Origin: Clonostachys chloroleuca
Lineage: Eukaryota > Ascomycota > Sordariomycetes > Hypocreales > Bionectriaceae
Assembly (NCBI GenBank): GCA_037952775.1
Contig: JBANAY010000003.1
Location: 1,364,001 to 1,428,000 of the forward strand
Direction of reading: 5' to 3'
DNA: 64,000 nucleotides
The position numbers and the translations under genes were made by a program. This document shows, in pieces, positions 1 to 11,676 of this stretch (its first letter is position 1; every line of letters starts with the position of its first letter). Under the pieces are notes generated by a model. That model ran no database searches and was not told the DNA's origin. It saw only the letters and a program-made list of their open reading frames with translations.

Positions 1-2512
1 TGGCAGCAAGCGCTTCGTTGAACTGCCTAAGCCCATCGGGTCCATAATGAATCCACACCAAAAACTCCAATATGATACAACCCATGGACCATACATCATA
101 TCGTCGAGACACTGGTTTATTCTTGGCAGTGGCAATCTCAGGCGGCTCATACCGGATGGTCCCCCATTTCGTCTCGGTTGAGAGGTGCCTTTCCCGTGTA
201 CGTTCCTCGTGAGACTTTGCAAGTCCCATGTCAGCTAACTTCAGAGTGCCGACAAGGCATTCATTTTTAGTAAAGCCTAATATATTCTCAGGCTTGAGAT
301 CTCCATGCCTGATGTTCATCTTATGCATGTTCCAAAGGCCATCACACAGACCGAGAAGCTGTTCCAAAACTTCTTTGATCAGTTGTTCTGAAAGGGGCCA
401 AATATTATTTTGTACCCAATAGACTCGCAGATTACCCCCATCTGCCCATGGATATAATATGAAGTGATCATCCCTTCGGTGGACGAACGCCAGGGCTGAT
501 TGTATATGGGCGTGATGCATGGCATTCATCAGCTTCTGGGCCTTAATTTCATCTGGTGTATTGTAAGGAAGCTCTGGATCGTGTAGGGCTTGCATTTTTT
601 TCAGGGCCATTCGATTACTTGACCCAAGTCCCTAGGTTCTCTGTTAGCTAAAATATGTTCTCTCTCTTTCAGTTTCGGAAGAAGTCTTACCTGCTCAAAA
701 TGAAGTAGATTATCTGGATGAATCTCAACCTCCTGAACGAGGCTAAAGTTAGAATGACTGACGCCCTTTACATAGATGATAGGCAAAATAGTTTCTGCTA
801 GAAGATTGTAGTCGGAACGGTCAGGTGTAAAAATAGGTGCTAGGAACTTCCACTGTGTCTCATAAAATCTCTCGATTGTGAACAGGCTCCACGACTCCTG
901 ATGGAAGACACCAAGAGGTGGCGCGTGCCGACATTCGCGATCGCGATCCGAGTTATCCTCGTCACAGTGGTCGATCATTCCAATTGGAATTGGGAGAAGC
1001 CTGTCAGTCATATCGTATCTATACATCGCTTCTAGACAGCCGATTACTTCGTGGCCCATAAAGGCCAGGATCGAGAACAAGACTTGAGCATCTCGCTGAA
1101 CAAACTGTAATATACTTGAGGGATCTTCTCGGCAAGGGCCGAGAAATTCCAAGTCTTCAACACGCAGACTCTCAGTGATTTGTTTGCGTTTGCCAGGTGG
1201 GAGAAATGGCTTAGCATCCAGTTCGCTTGAGACAAAGCCTTTCCTAATCAACCGCCTCAACTTCTCTAACGAAAAGGGTGATTCTGGCTCGGATGAGCCC
1301 AAGACGGGTATGGACTCAGACTGGTCCTGCTCATTATTCGACCCTGCGACATTGGATGCTTCCGTTGAGCTTTCAAGTTCAAAATCATGTGCAGAATGCC
1401 GATTCTCGAAAGACAGTGGCGCGATATCTACTAAATGATCTGCGATGTGATGCTCCATATCGGGTTCAGAACGATCGCAAAAAGGGCAATGATTCCGGTT
1501 GCCAGGTAAAGTGAGCGTATTATGCTCGACCATTGAAGCGACTTTGAGATAGGGGATATCGTGTATCGTTTTAACGTGATTTTCTAGCTCCAGAGTACTT
1601 TTGAAGATTTGATCCTCGTCGTGGTCGATGTCGCAGAACCATACGGCGCTGTTACCGAGATCTTGCGCCCATTGGGAAGAATGTTTAACCCGCATGTGTC
1701 GTTTCCAGTTATCGTATTTCGAAAAGGGAGAATCTGGATCCTCGCATCCATTCATCAGGCAAATATACGGCCTAATAATATCACTGTCAACTTCTCCAGT
1801 GAGGTCTTTGAGTCGCTCTCGTCTAGCCTCTATGGATGCTTCAACTACTCTTAGTATAGAGTCTGTGATGTTTGGGCACCTGCTTTTGATTTTGCCTCGA
1901 ACCATGAGATTCCGAGGGCCACTTTCTTCATTACTCAGAAAGCTATCGGTCGTGTTCTGTTCTGAATCATCGTGCAGATCCTGAAGTCTCTCTATACAAC
2001 CTTCCACTCCGTGTAGGCAGGCTTGACTTGCTGGTGACAGCTCATCGGGTTCTATTCCTCTTCTAATAGCGGATATCGAAAAGCCAAACACTTTGAAAGT
2101 GTTCCTTATCCATGAGCCAACTCCTACCGTCGGCGAGGGTTGACTAGGCGATTCCAGTTGAAGCACTATTGCCAATTAACACTACTGCAAGTGAGGGAAA
2201 AAATGTGGTTGGCAGGTAACTATAACCCATACCTGTTGTCAGATTATTTTTGATGATATTGAGAAGGTCACGAATGAGATGAAGAATAACTGGCTTTGTT
2301 TGCAATCGTAACTCCACTTTTTGGCCAGTGGACGGCTGGTCCAACATGCCAACACGATCCATCCATGCTTGGAAGTGTTGTTGACAGTTCAGAATAAGCT
2401 GATATTGGTTTCCAGGTCTCTCGGACAAGACGTCCTGAATTTGGTCAAACAAATCAACGCAGTTTCGCACAAGATTAGGGATATCATCGCCTCTACCTAC
2501 CACAGTAGCCAT
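1..2512 (-). CDS. C2H2 zinc-finger / protein kinase fusion protein (3' end beyond window)
   Basis: Three exons are visible: 2512-2233, 2165-691 and 631 to the window edge, with introns 2166-2232 and 632-690 (GTAAGA donor, TTAGCTAACAG branch, CCTAG acceptor). Start is the ATG of MATVVGRGDD. The middle exon holds three Cys/His clusters resembling degenerate C2H2 fingers (CLMNGCEDPD...HMRVKH, WFCDIDHDED...HVKTIH, CPFCDRSEPDMEHHIADH). The intron at 632-690 must be removed to join the glycine-rich-loop region to the beta-3 lysine motif ALKKM. Downstream are the catalytic loop HGDLKPEN, an activation-segment start LADMGLAK (DMG in place of DFG), PPEIA and DVWSMGCI. Lys, the catalytic Asp and the Mg-binding Asp are all present, so kinase activity is plausible although HRD reads HGD. 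Zinc-finger/kinase fusions of this kind are common in filamentous ascomycetes, often annotated only by domain; substrate unknown. The end of the kinase domain lies outside the window. Confidence 0.85.
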
Positions 2513-2831
2513 GATGGTCACAGAGTTGTATCTTCTTCTACAGAAGCCACACTCACACCCACCAGGACAACTTATCAAACTCAGGTTGGTGATGCCAACC
2601 GTCGGGGAGTAGAGTTGATGGCTGGGGCGCATCGGAGCGGGGTAATGTACAATTCCTCAGCTTTGGCTGCACACTGCCTGCTGCAATGTGCAGTCAGCTT
2701 CATGCAGGATATTGGAAGCTGATTGGTGTGCCGATTTCTCAGCTGACATATCCCCCCCTCGTCGAGTTCAGTGAGGGGGTGGCACTGGTTTCGAATTCAA
2801 CTTCGAACTCCTCAAATACAATCTCTAATAG

Positions 2832-5800
2832 ATGCCCAATGCGCTTTGCATATTACCACATCACTGCCTGCTTTCCCTCATGCAAAAGTTCCCATTCATA
2901 CCTACTCTCGGTGACGAGGAAGAGTGGCAGCTATTGATGCTCATTCAGCCTCTGTTTGCATTAGAGCTACCATGGGGCTTCACTCCGACAAAATCCCTCT
3001 CAGATGCTGAAGCTGCGGCTGAAGCTGCGGACTTCGTTTCAACCATTGGACTGTTCAAAAGCGATGTTAGAGCTTTGCCGGGATGCTTGCCAAAAGGTTT
3101 CCTGTCCGCTACAGAATTCGGAAACTGCAGAAAGGATCTTAGGGATTTGCTCACGTTTTTTGATGGTCTGGTCGATAACAACGTACCTGTGGTCGATGGA
3201 GTGGACGAACTATTGCCTCCATCAGACGGGGCTCCCTCGACATGGGGAGCTGGCTTGTACCAAAACGTTAGCCATGTCATAACCTGGATGAATCCCAAGA
3301 GCAAAGATGCTGGTGTGTGGGCTTTTTTAACGCAACCGTTTACAGCTATCGCTCAGATTGTCATGAGGAAAGTCGACCATACGACGGGGAATATGAAAGT
3401 GTCCGATGCGACAAGCGAGGCCCCTGAGTATCGAAACCTCGACAATCTGGCGGAATGGGTTCAAAAGCACAAACTGCATACGGAATCATGGGCTCAAGGT
3501 CACCAGCATCGAGAGGTCATTGCTGAATGCCAAGAGTTCCTCACTTTGAAACATCCTGTCACGAAATTCCAAAAAGGAGCAGCCATTCTGAGAAGTACAA
3601 TGCGCAAGCTGAAATCTCCCTCTTTAAATAAGTCCCCTTCTCCTAAAAGAGAGATTGCCACCACAAATTGGAAGTATTCTCAGCCTAGAGAGCTCTCTCA
3701 CCAGCTTTATTGCCTTCTGCAAAAACGTACTTGTCATTTCAATGGAGACCATAAGGCCAAACTTCAGCTTGACGGGTTCCTACTAGATAATCTCAACGAG
3801 GAACTGAGATTAGCCGTTTTCTTATCGTCTTGCCCCCCGCCGTGCGACAAAGTGTGGCTTCCCGGACAGTATACTTCAGCGAAGGAGAATTCAATGAACT
3901 TAGACCACGATGAACTCGATCTCTGTCGCCTTTTCGGCCAACATCACCGACACACAGATGAGGGCATCCCTATCTTGAGTCTCCTCTTTGTTGAAGATTA
4001 TATGATACTGGAACCTGGCAGCCTCGATCCACCTCCATCGGCTTTTCAACCCTCCTCTCCCACCATGTCTCTTGCCTCAGTTCTTGAGAGTGGCCTCTTA
4101 GGGGATCTGTATGTAAATGGTCAGTTTACAGATGGAGATAAAGCCATGCTCGCTTTATCGCTCGGCCGATGCCTGCTACATCTTTTCTCCGGGGCATGGA
4201 TGCAAGAGGTCTGGACTTCCGAGTCCATTCATTTTCTGTGCCAGTCAGATGAGCATGAATACAGAATATTTGACATACATCATCCATTCGTCACCTGTTC
4301 TCTCGCAAAACCCAGTCACGCGGACTATGCGGAGCCCATCAAGCTTACGCCAACCACATGTGAGCCATTTATACGCAATTTTGCCATTATTCTATTGGAA
4401 ATCGAAACTGGTAAGAAACTGGACTTTCAAAACCCATATTCCCCCAAATTCCAAGCCATGATGGGTGAACATCTTCAAGGACTATGGAACAGCCCTCGAG
4501 GAGCCAAAAAACCATCATACATTGGCGCTATACTCGGCTGCATCGACTTCGCCGAAGCACTCCAAAGAGTCAACGATAACCCAATGGCTCGGCTTCGCCA
4601 GACCAAGAAGAAGAATCAAGCCGATTCCATCTGCAGCCTAGAAGATGTTCGAAACATCATACATCTTCGAGTCGTTAAAAAACTCGAAAGCCATTATTCA
4701 GAATTTCCGGATACCATCAAGGTTTTTGCAGGAGGATACCTACGATTCCCGACAAGTACCGGGACAACAACAAAGAAGCCACAAAATAACCCAACGGTCT
4801 ACGGATCAAAAACGCCACACTATGACTTTAACAGCCATGACATGCATTTAGACAATGGAGAGTAAGTGACGGCCACTGATCATATGATGAAATATTCTGA
4901 CACTCAAGAATCAGCTTGATTGGCTATGCGAACGCGTTTTCTCGAGACTTTGAGCAGTTCCACAGACGCTTTATTCGGCCCCTCATGAGAAACGGTGACA
5001 AAAAGATACAACGTGTCAAAATTGTATTGCTAGATACAGGCATCTTTACGGGCCATAGTGATCTGCAGGCCTTGCGTCAGAGAGTCATGCAATATAGAAA
5101 GAGTCAAGGGTTCGATCAGAAAGAAGACCAAGACCCAATCAAGTTCAAGGAGAGCAGGCCATTCATCGGGGACAGAATCAGAGACACAATCGGACATGGA
5201 ACTCATATAGCTTGCCTTCTTCTAAAATTTGCACCAGATGCTGATATATATATTGCAAAAATTACGACTACCATGGAGTTTGCAGATCATGAACCCGTCA
5301 AGCAGGCAGGTCTTCTTATCCTCCTTTTCTTGTCAGGTCACTAATCCTACCACTTTCATCCAGGCTATCGAATGGGCAACTGAAACTGTGGCTGCAGACA
5401 TTGTTACCATGTCTTTTGGTACTGCAAGACCAAGTAAGATGGTCGAAGAGGCGATCAGCACAGCCCAATCCAAAAGGACGTCCCAGGGTCATAAGCCTAT
5501 TTTCTTTGCCTCGGCATCAAATCATGGGCTTCGCAGGCCCAAGCGCTCCTTTCCAGGTTCAGACTCGAACGTTATTTGCGGCTTTGCACTCGACGGGAAC
5601 GGAGGAGACAATTATAGTCTGAACCCGGAATATGAAGAAGGGAAAGACCACTTTGGTACTCTGGGAGTGGGCATAAGTGTCATGTGGGAGCCTGAAGAGG
5701 GCGTACAAGAAACTCGCCTTACGTCAGGGACATCATATGCAACGCCAGTCCTTGCAGCAATTGCGGCTAATTACATGACTTGGCTAGATATGAATGCAAG

Positions 5801-6032
5801 GAAGCTAGGAGAGCCATTATATAAGGCTGCCCGGGAGAAAAGAGGTATCGAGACCGTATTCAGGGACTTAATGAGCCGAAAAAAGAGGAAAGCGGACGAA
5901 ATTTCATTTATCTCCCCGTGGAAGCTCTTCAAGTTCATGTATTCAGAGACTGAAGGATCAATTCTTCATCCCGTTATGGATCAAACTGTGGTAGAGGCAG
6001 ACTCGAGGACTGCGGACGACGTCTTGGATTAA
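2832..6032 (+). CDS. DUF7580 plus subtilisin-like (S8) protease, partner of the gasdermin-like gene downstream
   Basis: Exons 2832-4861, 4915-5305 and 5364-6032 give 1029 residues in one frame. Intron 1 (4862-4914) is GT-AG; intron 2 (5306-5363) fits only as a GC-AG intron with a CACTAAT branch. Residues about 290-600 match the DUF7580 pattern (a leading QLYCLLQ segment, LALSLGRCLLHLFSGAWMQE, IHHPFV, FAIILLEIETG). The C-terminal third is a subtilase: Asp717 in IVLLDTGI, His771 in GHGTH, oxyanion Asn860 in SASNHG and Ser931 in TSGTSYATP, so the triad is complete. No signal peptide is seen, so it is probably cytosolic. By analogy with Podospora HET-Q2, which cleaves and activates the gasdermin-like HET-Q1, the likely substrate is the product of the next gene, 523 bp downstream on the same strand. 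DUF7580 may be the sensing or regulatory part; that is inference. The start codon is the least certain point, since the first 45 residues are not obviously conserved. Confidence 0.82.
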
Positions 6033-6555
6033 TTCGTTTAACTATTGAGGTACCACAGCCCTAACATAATACTTTATAAAGATTTTCCCGTCTCTTAAAT
6101 TTCTTAACATCGCGCTCCGTGATGAACGAGACTCACTCCTCTTCTCATCTAAGCCACACAGCCTTTCTAGCTTCATGTGTTATGTGTTGCGAGCACGAGA
6201 ATGATTGGATACAATATGCAAAATAATGAGGGGTTGAGGGGCTGGATATGCCCTAGGTTTGACCTGAATGGTCGCCCTCGGGAAGCTGAAAGCTCCGCCA
6301 CCCTGCAGAATCTGTAAGCATATGCAGCATGATCTCACTGCATATTCTTGAGGTTACATACAAGGCGTACAAGGCAAACCTGCTTGTTTAGACTCTAGCT
6401 TAGCGAGGCATTCTCGGGATGCCTTGCTGCGGGGTTTTATATTTGCAGCCGTTCCGCATTTACGTTGAACAACTTGGCAGCGAACATTATTACAGCCATA
6501 CATATAACAGATTTAATTCTTTCACTCATCTATATTGCTCATTTATTTGTTCAAC
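6033..6555. other. Intergenic spacer between protease and gasdermin-like gene
   Basis: About 520 bp lie between the two co-oriented genes, holding the protease 3' region and the promoter of the gasdermin-like gene. There is no convincing TATA box and no credible reading frame. The last 100 bp are AT-rich. Confidence 0.6.
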
Positions 6556-7522
6556 ATGGTAAACACCTACGTTATCGCGCCCAACTTCACCACATCTCCA
6601 CCACCAGTCATCACATATCCCGAAAGCACACCCAGTGCAAATGGAAAACCCCCATTAGACCCCTTCTCCATCGAAGCCGGCCGGGTGCAATTGGGCGATG
6701 TGCTCGCAGATCCATTTGGACCAGAGATCAAAGCTCTCAATCGAGCTGATCGCAAAAAGATCAATGGCAAGTTTGTTGACCGTACCAGCGAGCACGGGGG
6801 CCTCAAGGCAAAAAGGAGCGAGCTCTTCGATGGACGACTGGGCATCTGGGCAAATCTCCTTGCTACTCTGGGGCTTGGTCCCAGTATCAACATCAGCATT
6901 CACTGGGAGAGCAAGTCAGATGATGAGATCGAAGCTGAAGCGCTGTGGACCTATTCCTTTGATCCTGATGATACATACGTCAAGAGTGTTCTTCAATCAA
7001 ACTCGGTGAAGAGCTATCTTGATAAGTACCCGGAAGCTCCTCTTTACATGGTCTCCGGCCTGAAGTGAGTTGCTATCACATTCCATATCATGCCGCGGAT
7101 GTGTAACTCTGACATTAAACAGAGTGGCTCATGGGGCCAAGGCTTCATCCACCGCAAGTAACAATGTCGATGGAAACGCTGGTGCTGAAGCTTCCTCCAG
7201 TATAGCGAATTTAAAACTTCTCAATCTAATCTGGAATCGATCCAAGCATGTATCTTTCAAGACTGCCACGGACTTTGTGCTAGCGGTGCAGCTGAGACAC
7301 ATCATGCTGGATGGACAGCGCGAACCAATACATTCTATATCAGTGAAGAATACCTCTATGGCAGACGGGACAGCTGGCAGTGGAGGATCAGATTGGGCCA
7401 AAAAGTATCAAGGAACTGAAGGCGACATCAAGAGAGTTGTCGATCATGAACAGTACGAGAATATTAACGGGGAAGGACTGGTGGTGTTGCTGCCGGATGT
7501 TGAGTCAGAAGACGATTATTGA
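6556..7522 (+). CDS. Gasdermin-like cell-death protein (RCD-1/HET-Q1 type), intact copy
   Basis: Two exons, 6556-7064 and 7123-7522, with a GTGAGT...ACAG intron of 58 bp, give 302 residues. No signal peptide or hydrophobic helix is present, as expected for a soluble protein that inserts as a beta-barrel pore only after activation. Features typical of fungal gasdermin-like proteins are a short proline-rich N-terminus followed by VQLGDVLADPFGP, then GRLGIWANLL, an amphipathic beta-like segment ending in HWES, and a YMVSGLKVAHGAK stretch interrupted by the intron. A second, decayed gene at 20966-21761 shows the same motif order and an intron after the segment equivalent to HW, independent support that this is a family. 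The tail after about residue 240 is acidic and polar, where the inhibitory C-terminal peptide of HET-Q1 is cut off. It directly follows a subtilisin-like protease gene, the arrangement known for HET-Q1/HET-Q2. Expected action is plasma-membrane permeabilisation after cleavage. The family call comes from motif memory and context. Confidence 0.72.
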
Positions 7523-8096
7523 AGTGGCCAAGTTCCTCATTTATAATGAACTCCTGCACTACTTTCATGTCCATGAATAGAACTTGCCACTATGAAAATC
7601 AACACCTACAAACCTGGGAGAATTCATCGCCAATTTCATTGATGCGGCCTCCTACACTGTGTGTGTGCAAGTACCGTACAAAACCTTGCCTCTTCAACAA
7701 TGCCAACATTTTGGTCTCGTTCAAACGCGCATCCTTGTTTGTGACTTGATGCCCCCAACGTTGCCGACTACCCGTCTAATTTCAAGTGTTAGATTCTGAC
7801 AGCCTTCCTCCAGTAGAGTTCCACAAATGTTTGGCGAGCGTACCAGTGAAAATCCCTGTTTGTTGGGTTCGGCTTATGCGCAGCCCTTCTAACCAACTCT
7901 AGAGCGTACCAAAATGTGGCCATGCAAAACTTCAAGAGCAGGGGCCAGTTCGAACGGGAGAATGCGAACAGAGTCTAGGGATAGAATCAAGTGGCTATAA
8001 AGATAGACGTTGAAGCTCCTTAGAGACCAATTCACCTTTCATGCCTCTGAAATCTTCACTACATTCTTCAACCCCATATCTTTCTTTATATACACG
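7523..8096. other. Intergenic spacer, promoter of aspartic protease gene
   Basis: About 570 bp with no credible gene. The right end holds the TATA box of the downstream protease gene, annotated separately. Confidence 0.6.
7996..8002 (+). promoter_or_regulatory. TATA box of aspartic protease gene
   Basis: TATAAAG lies 95 bp before the chosen ATG, a usual spacing for a fungal gene with a short 5' leader. Confidence 0.55.
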
Positions 8097-9552
8097 ATGA
8101 AGCTCACCTCGGCCTCATTGGTAGCCTTTGGCCTCGCGGGTCTGTCAGAGGCCAGTGGCAGGAATGACTTACGGCCTCGTGAAAAGGATTCCTCTGCTAT
8201 TAATGTCAATCTTTCCAATTGGTGGAATGTTACCGACTATCAAGTAATCACTCCGTAAGGTTCAACCTTTGAGGTGATTCACAACTAACACCTACTCAGT
8301 GGTATGGTAAACTGTCTATCGGAACTCCTCCACAAGAATTGTAAGATAATCGACCTATCAACCTTCAGTTTCAGCACTAACATATACAAGCAATGTTCTA
8401 TTCGACACAGGTTCAAGCGACTTGGTCATTGCGAAAAAAGGATGCACAACATGCGGTAACTACACTGTTTTTGACACCTCCAAATCCAGTACATTTTCCA
8501 AAGTACCAGGATACCCGTATCAGGCCAGCTATGGCACGGGCGGTAACGCGGAGCCATTGGCCGAGAGGGCCGTAATGAATGGAACCATCGTGTCCGATGT
8601 CGTCGCTATCAACGGTGTCTCAGTAGCGAACCAAACTTTCCTACTCGTTGACGATTACCCGAAGGCTCTGGGTGCAAACCCACTTGGCCCCAACATTGAT
8701 GGCATCTTTGGTCTCGGACCTCCTGGAGCATCTGTATTCAGCTCAGAATACAACGGTACCTTCACCACGACGTTCTGGAACCTGGTCCAGTCGGGCGAAT
8801 TGCCCGAGGCAGTGTTCTCACTTTACCTGAATTCAGGCTCCGGTACTTCTGGTGAGGCCACACTTGGTGGTGTTGACTCGTCCAAGTACGAGGGAGAGCT
8901 TACCAAGGTCGATATAAACCAAACCGTCACTGGTGCAATCGGCGAATGGTTCATCGACACGCCCAGGTTCTACGTCGACGGGAAGACGATTAAGAATTCA
9001 AACACAAGTCAAGAGTTCCCCGCAGCCATTTCTCTCATCGATACCGGCACGGCCTTCATCCAGGCTCCCGACTACCAAACAGCCGCAGACATTTATGCTG
9101 CCATCAGCTCCGAGATCAAGCCTCTCGATGATCTGGGTGTTTGGGGGGCTCCATGCGATGCTATGGAGAAACTCGCACCTGAGCTCACGTTCACTATCGG
9201 GTCGGAGGAGAAGAAAGCGAATGTCACCATGCCCAAGGCAGCATTCAACCTCGGTCGCCACAAGTCTCACCCTAACATCTGCCAGGCCGTCATTCTGCAC
9301 GCTACTGAGCCCCTGTCTGAGACTGAGACTGTATGGGTCATTGGAAGTCCGGTGTTGAAAGGTTACTATACCGTCTGGGATGGCAAGAATATGCAACTTG
9401 GGCTTGGTAGCCTGAAGGGTACGCCTACCAACGACAATAATACTGCCATCGTTTCCAGCCTTCCAAGCCCAACAAGTGGCAGTACCGTGTCATTGGTCCC
9501 GGGGATTTTGGCCTTGTTCGTCAGTGCCGTGGTAGTCGGGGTTAGCTACTAG
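8097..9552 (+). CDS. Secreted pepsin-like aspartic protease, probably GPI-anchored (yapsin-like)
   Basis: Exons 8097-8243, 8300-8340 and 8391-9552 (introns of 56 and 50 bp) encode 449 residues. The 41-bp middle exon supplies the conserved WYGKLSIGTPPQEF segment; skipping it would break the frame. A signal peptide (MKLTSASLVAFGLAGLSEAS) is followed by a short pro-region. The two catalytic aspartates are in FDTGSSDLV and LIDTGTAFI; GIFGLG and WVIGSPVLKGYYTVWD are further pepsin-family (A1) landmarks. The C-terminus has a Ser/Thr-rich spacer and a hydrophobic tail (LALFVSAVVVGVS), the signature of a GPI-anchored yapsin-type enzyme acting at the cell surface. The expected role is cleavage of surface or secreted proteins. 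Several Asn-X-Ser/Thr sites fit a glycosylated extracellular protein. Confidence 0.93.
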
Positions 9553-11517
9553 ATCGAGTTGATATTCTGCTAGCTGTATCACCTAGTTCTCAATTCTTCT
9601 TTTTCAAGGATGCGGAGTGGAATCAGATAATTATTAGAAAATGTAATAATTAGACGACATCGACTTGTGGGGGTTAATATTGGGGGGAAGTAATAGTGCG
9701 ATGCTGACTGTGATCGAATGACAGCTTAGGAAAATAATCCCAACCGCATTTTCACGCCATACTGCTACCGTGCAGTACCTTTGTTGCTTACATTGGCCGA
9801 TTATTTTGCAATTTCTCCGCAAACTATTCCCTTATTCCCATTCAAGTATTCCAATCTTCTTATCCTTATAATGTCAACATCCTTTATATATTGTGTCATT
9901 CAGCGTAGTTGAACCTGACATCGATGCTCTATGAGTCTCAATTTGGTTATCTGAACCATACGATATTCAGGCTCAGGCTACGGATACCGCCCACTTATTT
10001 TGGTCTTCATCCAGCTTTCGCACCCGGTCGGTGCGCTTGTGAAGGAATTAGGGTGTCTCAAATCCCTGCCTCGAGCGTTTGGCTATTTATAGACACCACA
10101 GCAGTCTGCCTTCACGTGCTAATAAACCAGCCTCGAGAGTTTGCCCTAGATATCATAATACCTTAGAGGCTATAGGCTTTCCAATCAGTCATTAAATAGT
10201 AACTCTGGAAATAGAATTAACCTACTATGGGTGTCCGGGGATACAAATGATTATGATAAACGGGGGACGAAGCGAGAAAGCCATGTTGCCGTCATGAATC
10301 GCAAAATGGAATCCAAACTAGATTTCAAGGTCCATCAATCCATAAATGTATTATAGAATGTTAGATGAACCGAATCGAGAAGAAAAGGAAAGAGAATCAT
10401 AGAGGTTGCGCCTCTGAACTACTGCGGCCAACTGAGCCATCGATGAACGAACTACCCTAGAGTATCCCACAATGTTCTAGATAGCAACGTGTTTTTTTAA
10501 GATATTTGATAGAGTGTGACATTACTTTGGTTATCCATAAACCAATAGATCAATTTACATAGAGTGAGAGATGATCAAGCATCATGCTAGGTTCTTGTGC
10601 TACATCAAAGTTGCTTAGCACCATGTTCAATGGGTTGGTTGTCAATGCACAAAACAAAGGTTATCCCTACAGCCTAGATTGGCAAGTAACTGAGCGCATT
10701 GGATGTCGGTCCCCGCGTTCCTATTGCCGCTATGTAGAATATCTCTATTGGAGAATTCTCCTCTGAGAATACACAATTACTGGAATGGAAAGATGCAAAA
10801 TTGAGGCACATGTTGTGATGCCTCGGCGATCACAATGGCGATTTCCGGATCGGCCAGGTTAAAATTACACCGTTGCATTGTCGAGCTTTGACCACAATAG
10901 CAGCTGGCAAAGTAAGCAACCGGAATATGGAAGGTCTCTCTATATTTGAGACAGGAGAAAGGCGGACGGGCGTAATACAACCGCCTGCTCCTGCGAAAGC
11001 ACATGTTCAACTCCGGGCGAGCGCCATTCGGTGGTGGGAACTGGCGTATTCGCGATGCTTGTTCCTGTTCTTCGCGTGTGTGCATGTGCGCGATTGAGAA
11101 GGAATTAGACCACCTATTGTTAGACACGGAGAAAATAGCAGTTCAATTCAGATGATTGCTGACTCTTGTCATGGTACCCCAACCTGCTGGGTTCGCTGTC
11201 ATTGGCTCCGTGGCAGTTGACGCGACCCTTGCTGTTCTAGCATTAAAATTGAAGCCGTCGATTGGCTGATATACGAGCTTAGGATAAAATACCGGGACTT
11301 GATAGAGCTCGGTTCCGTAATCCGGTTAGAATGGGTTCTGCCGTTGTAATTGCCGGCATCTGTCTGACAGCGAATGGCATAGGGTGAGGACCTGTAACAA
11401 CGGAGACTCCGACATGAGCCGGCTGTCCCAGGGATTGGCTCCCCTCCGAGATCGTGCCTTGCAGAAGCCGTCGATCGTTTTAATCAATTGAAGAGATCTA
11501 GAGAAAGCTTTGAGTAC

Positions 11518-11524
11518 TATAAAG
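11518..11524 (+). promoter_or_regulatory. TATA box of cutinase gene
   Basis: TATAAAG sits about 160 bp upstream of the ATG and is followed by a pyrimidine-rich leader. Confidence 0.55.
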
Positions 11525-11594
11525 GCTTGACCTTCGTTCTACTTTGCTTCTCGAAACAACCCATTCCAAAACCAACACAAATAATTTTCTTTCT

Positions 11595-11618
11595 CTTCTT
11601 CTTCTTCTTCTTCTTCTT
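11595..11618 (+). repeat. (CTT)8 microsatellite in the cutinase 5' leader
   Basis: Eight perfect CTT units lie between the TATA box and the start codon. CT-rich tracts are common in leaders of strongly transcribed fungal genes, and the array could vary in length between strains. Confidence 0.9.
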
Positions 11619-11676
11619 AAACCTCTCCCCTTTGCTACTTGTCTAATAACGCCTGGACGCGTCTTACTTTCGCAAA

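Larger units (their letters stand above)
9553..11676. other. Gene-poor stretch of about 2.1 kb before the cutinase gene
   Basis: Only short, compositionally inconsistent reading frames occur here; none has a recognisable domain, signal peptide or intron pattern. The last 200 bp are the cutinase promoter and leader. No tRNA-like cloverleaf was found by eye. Confidence 0.5.
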
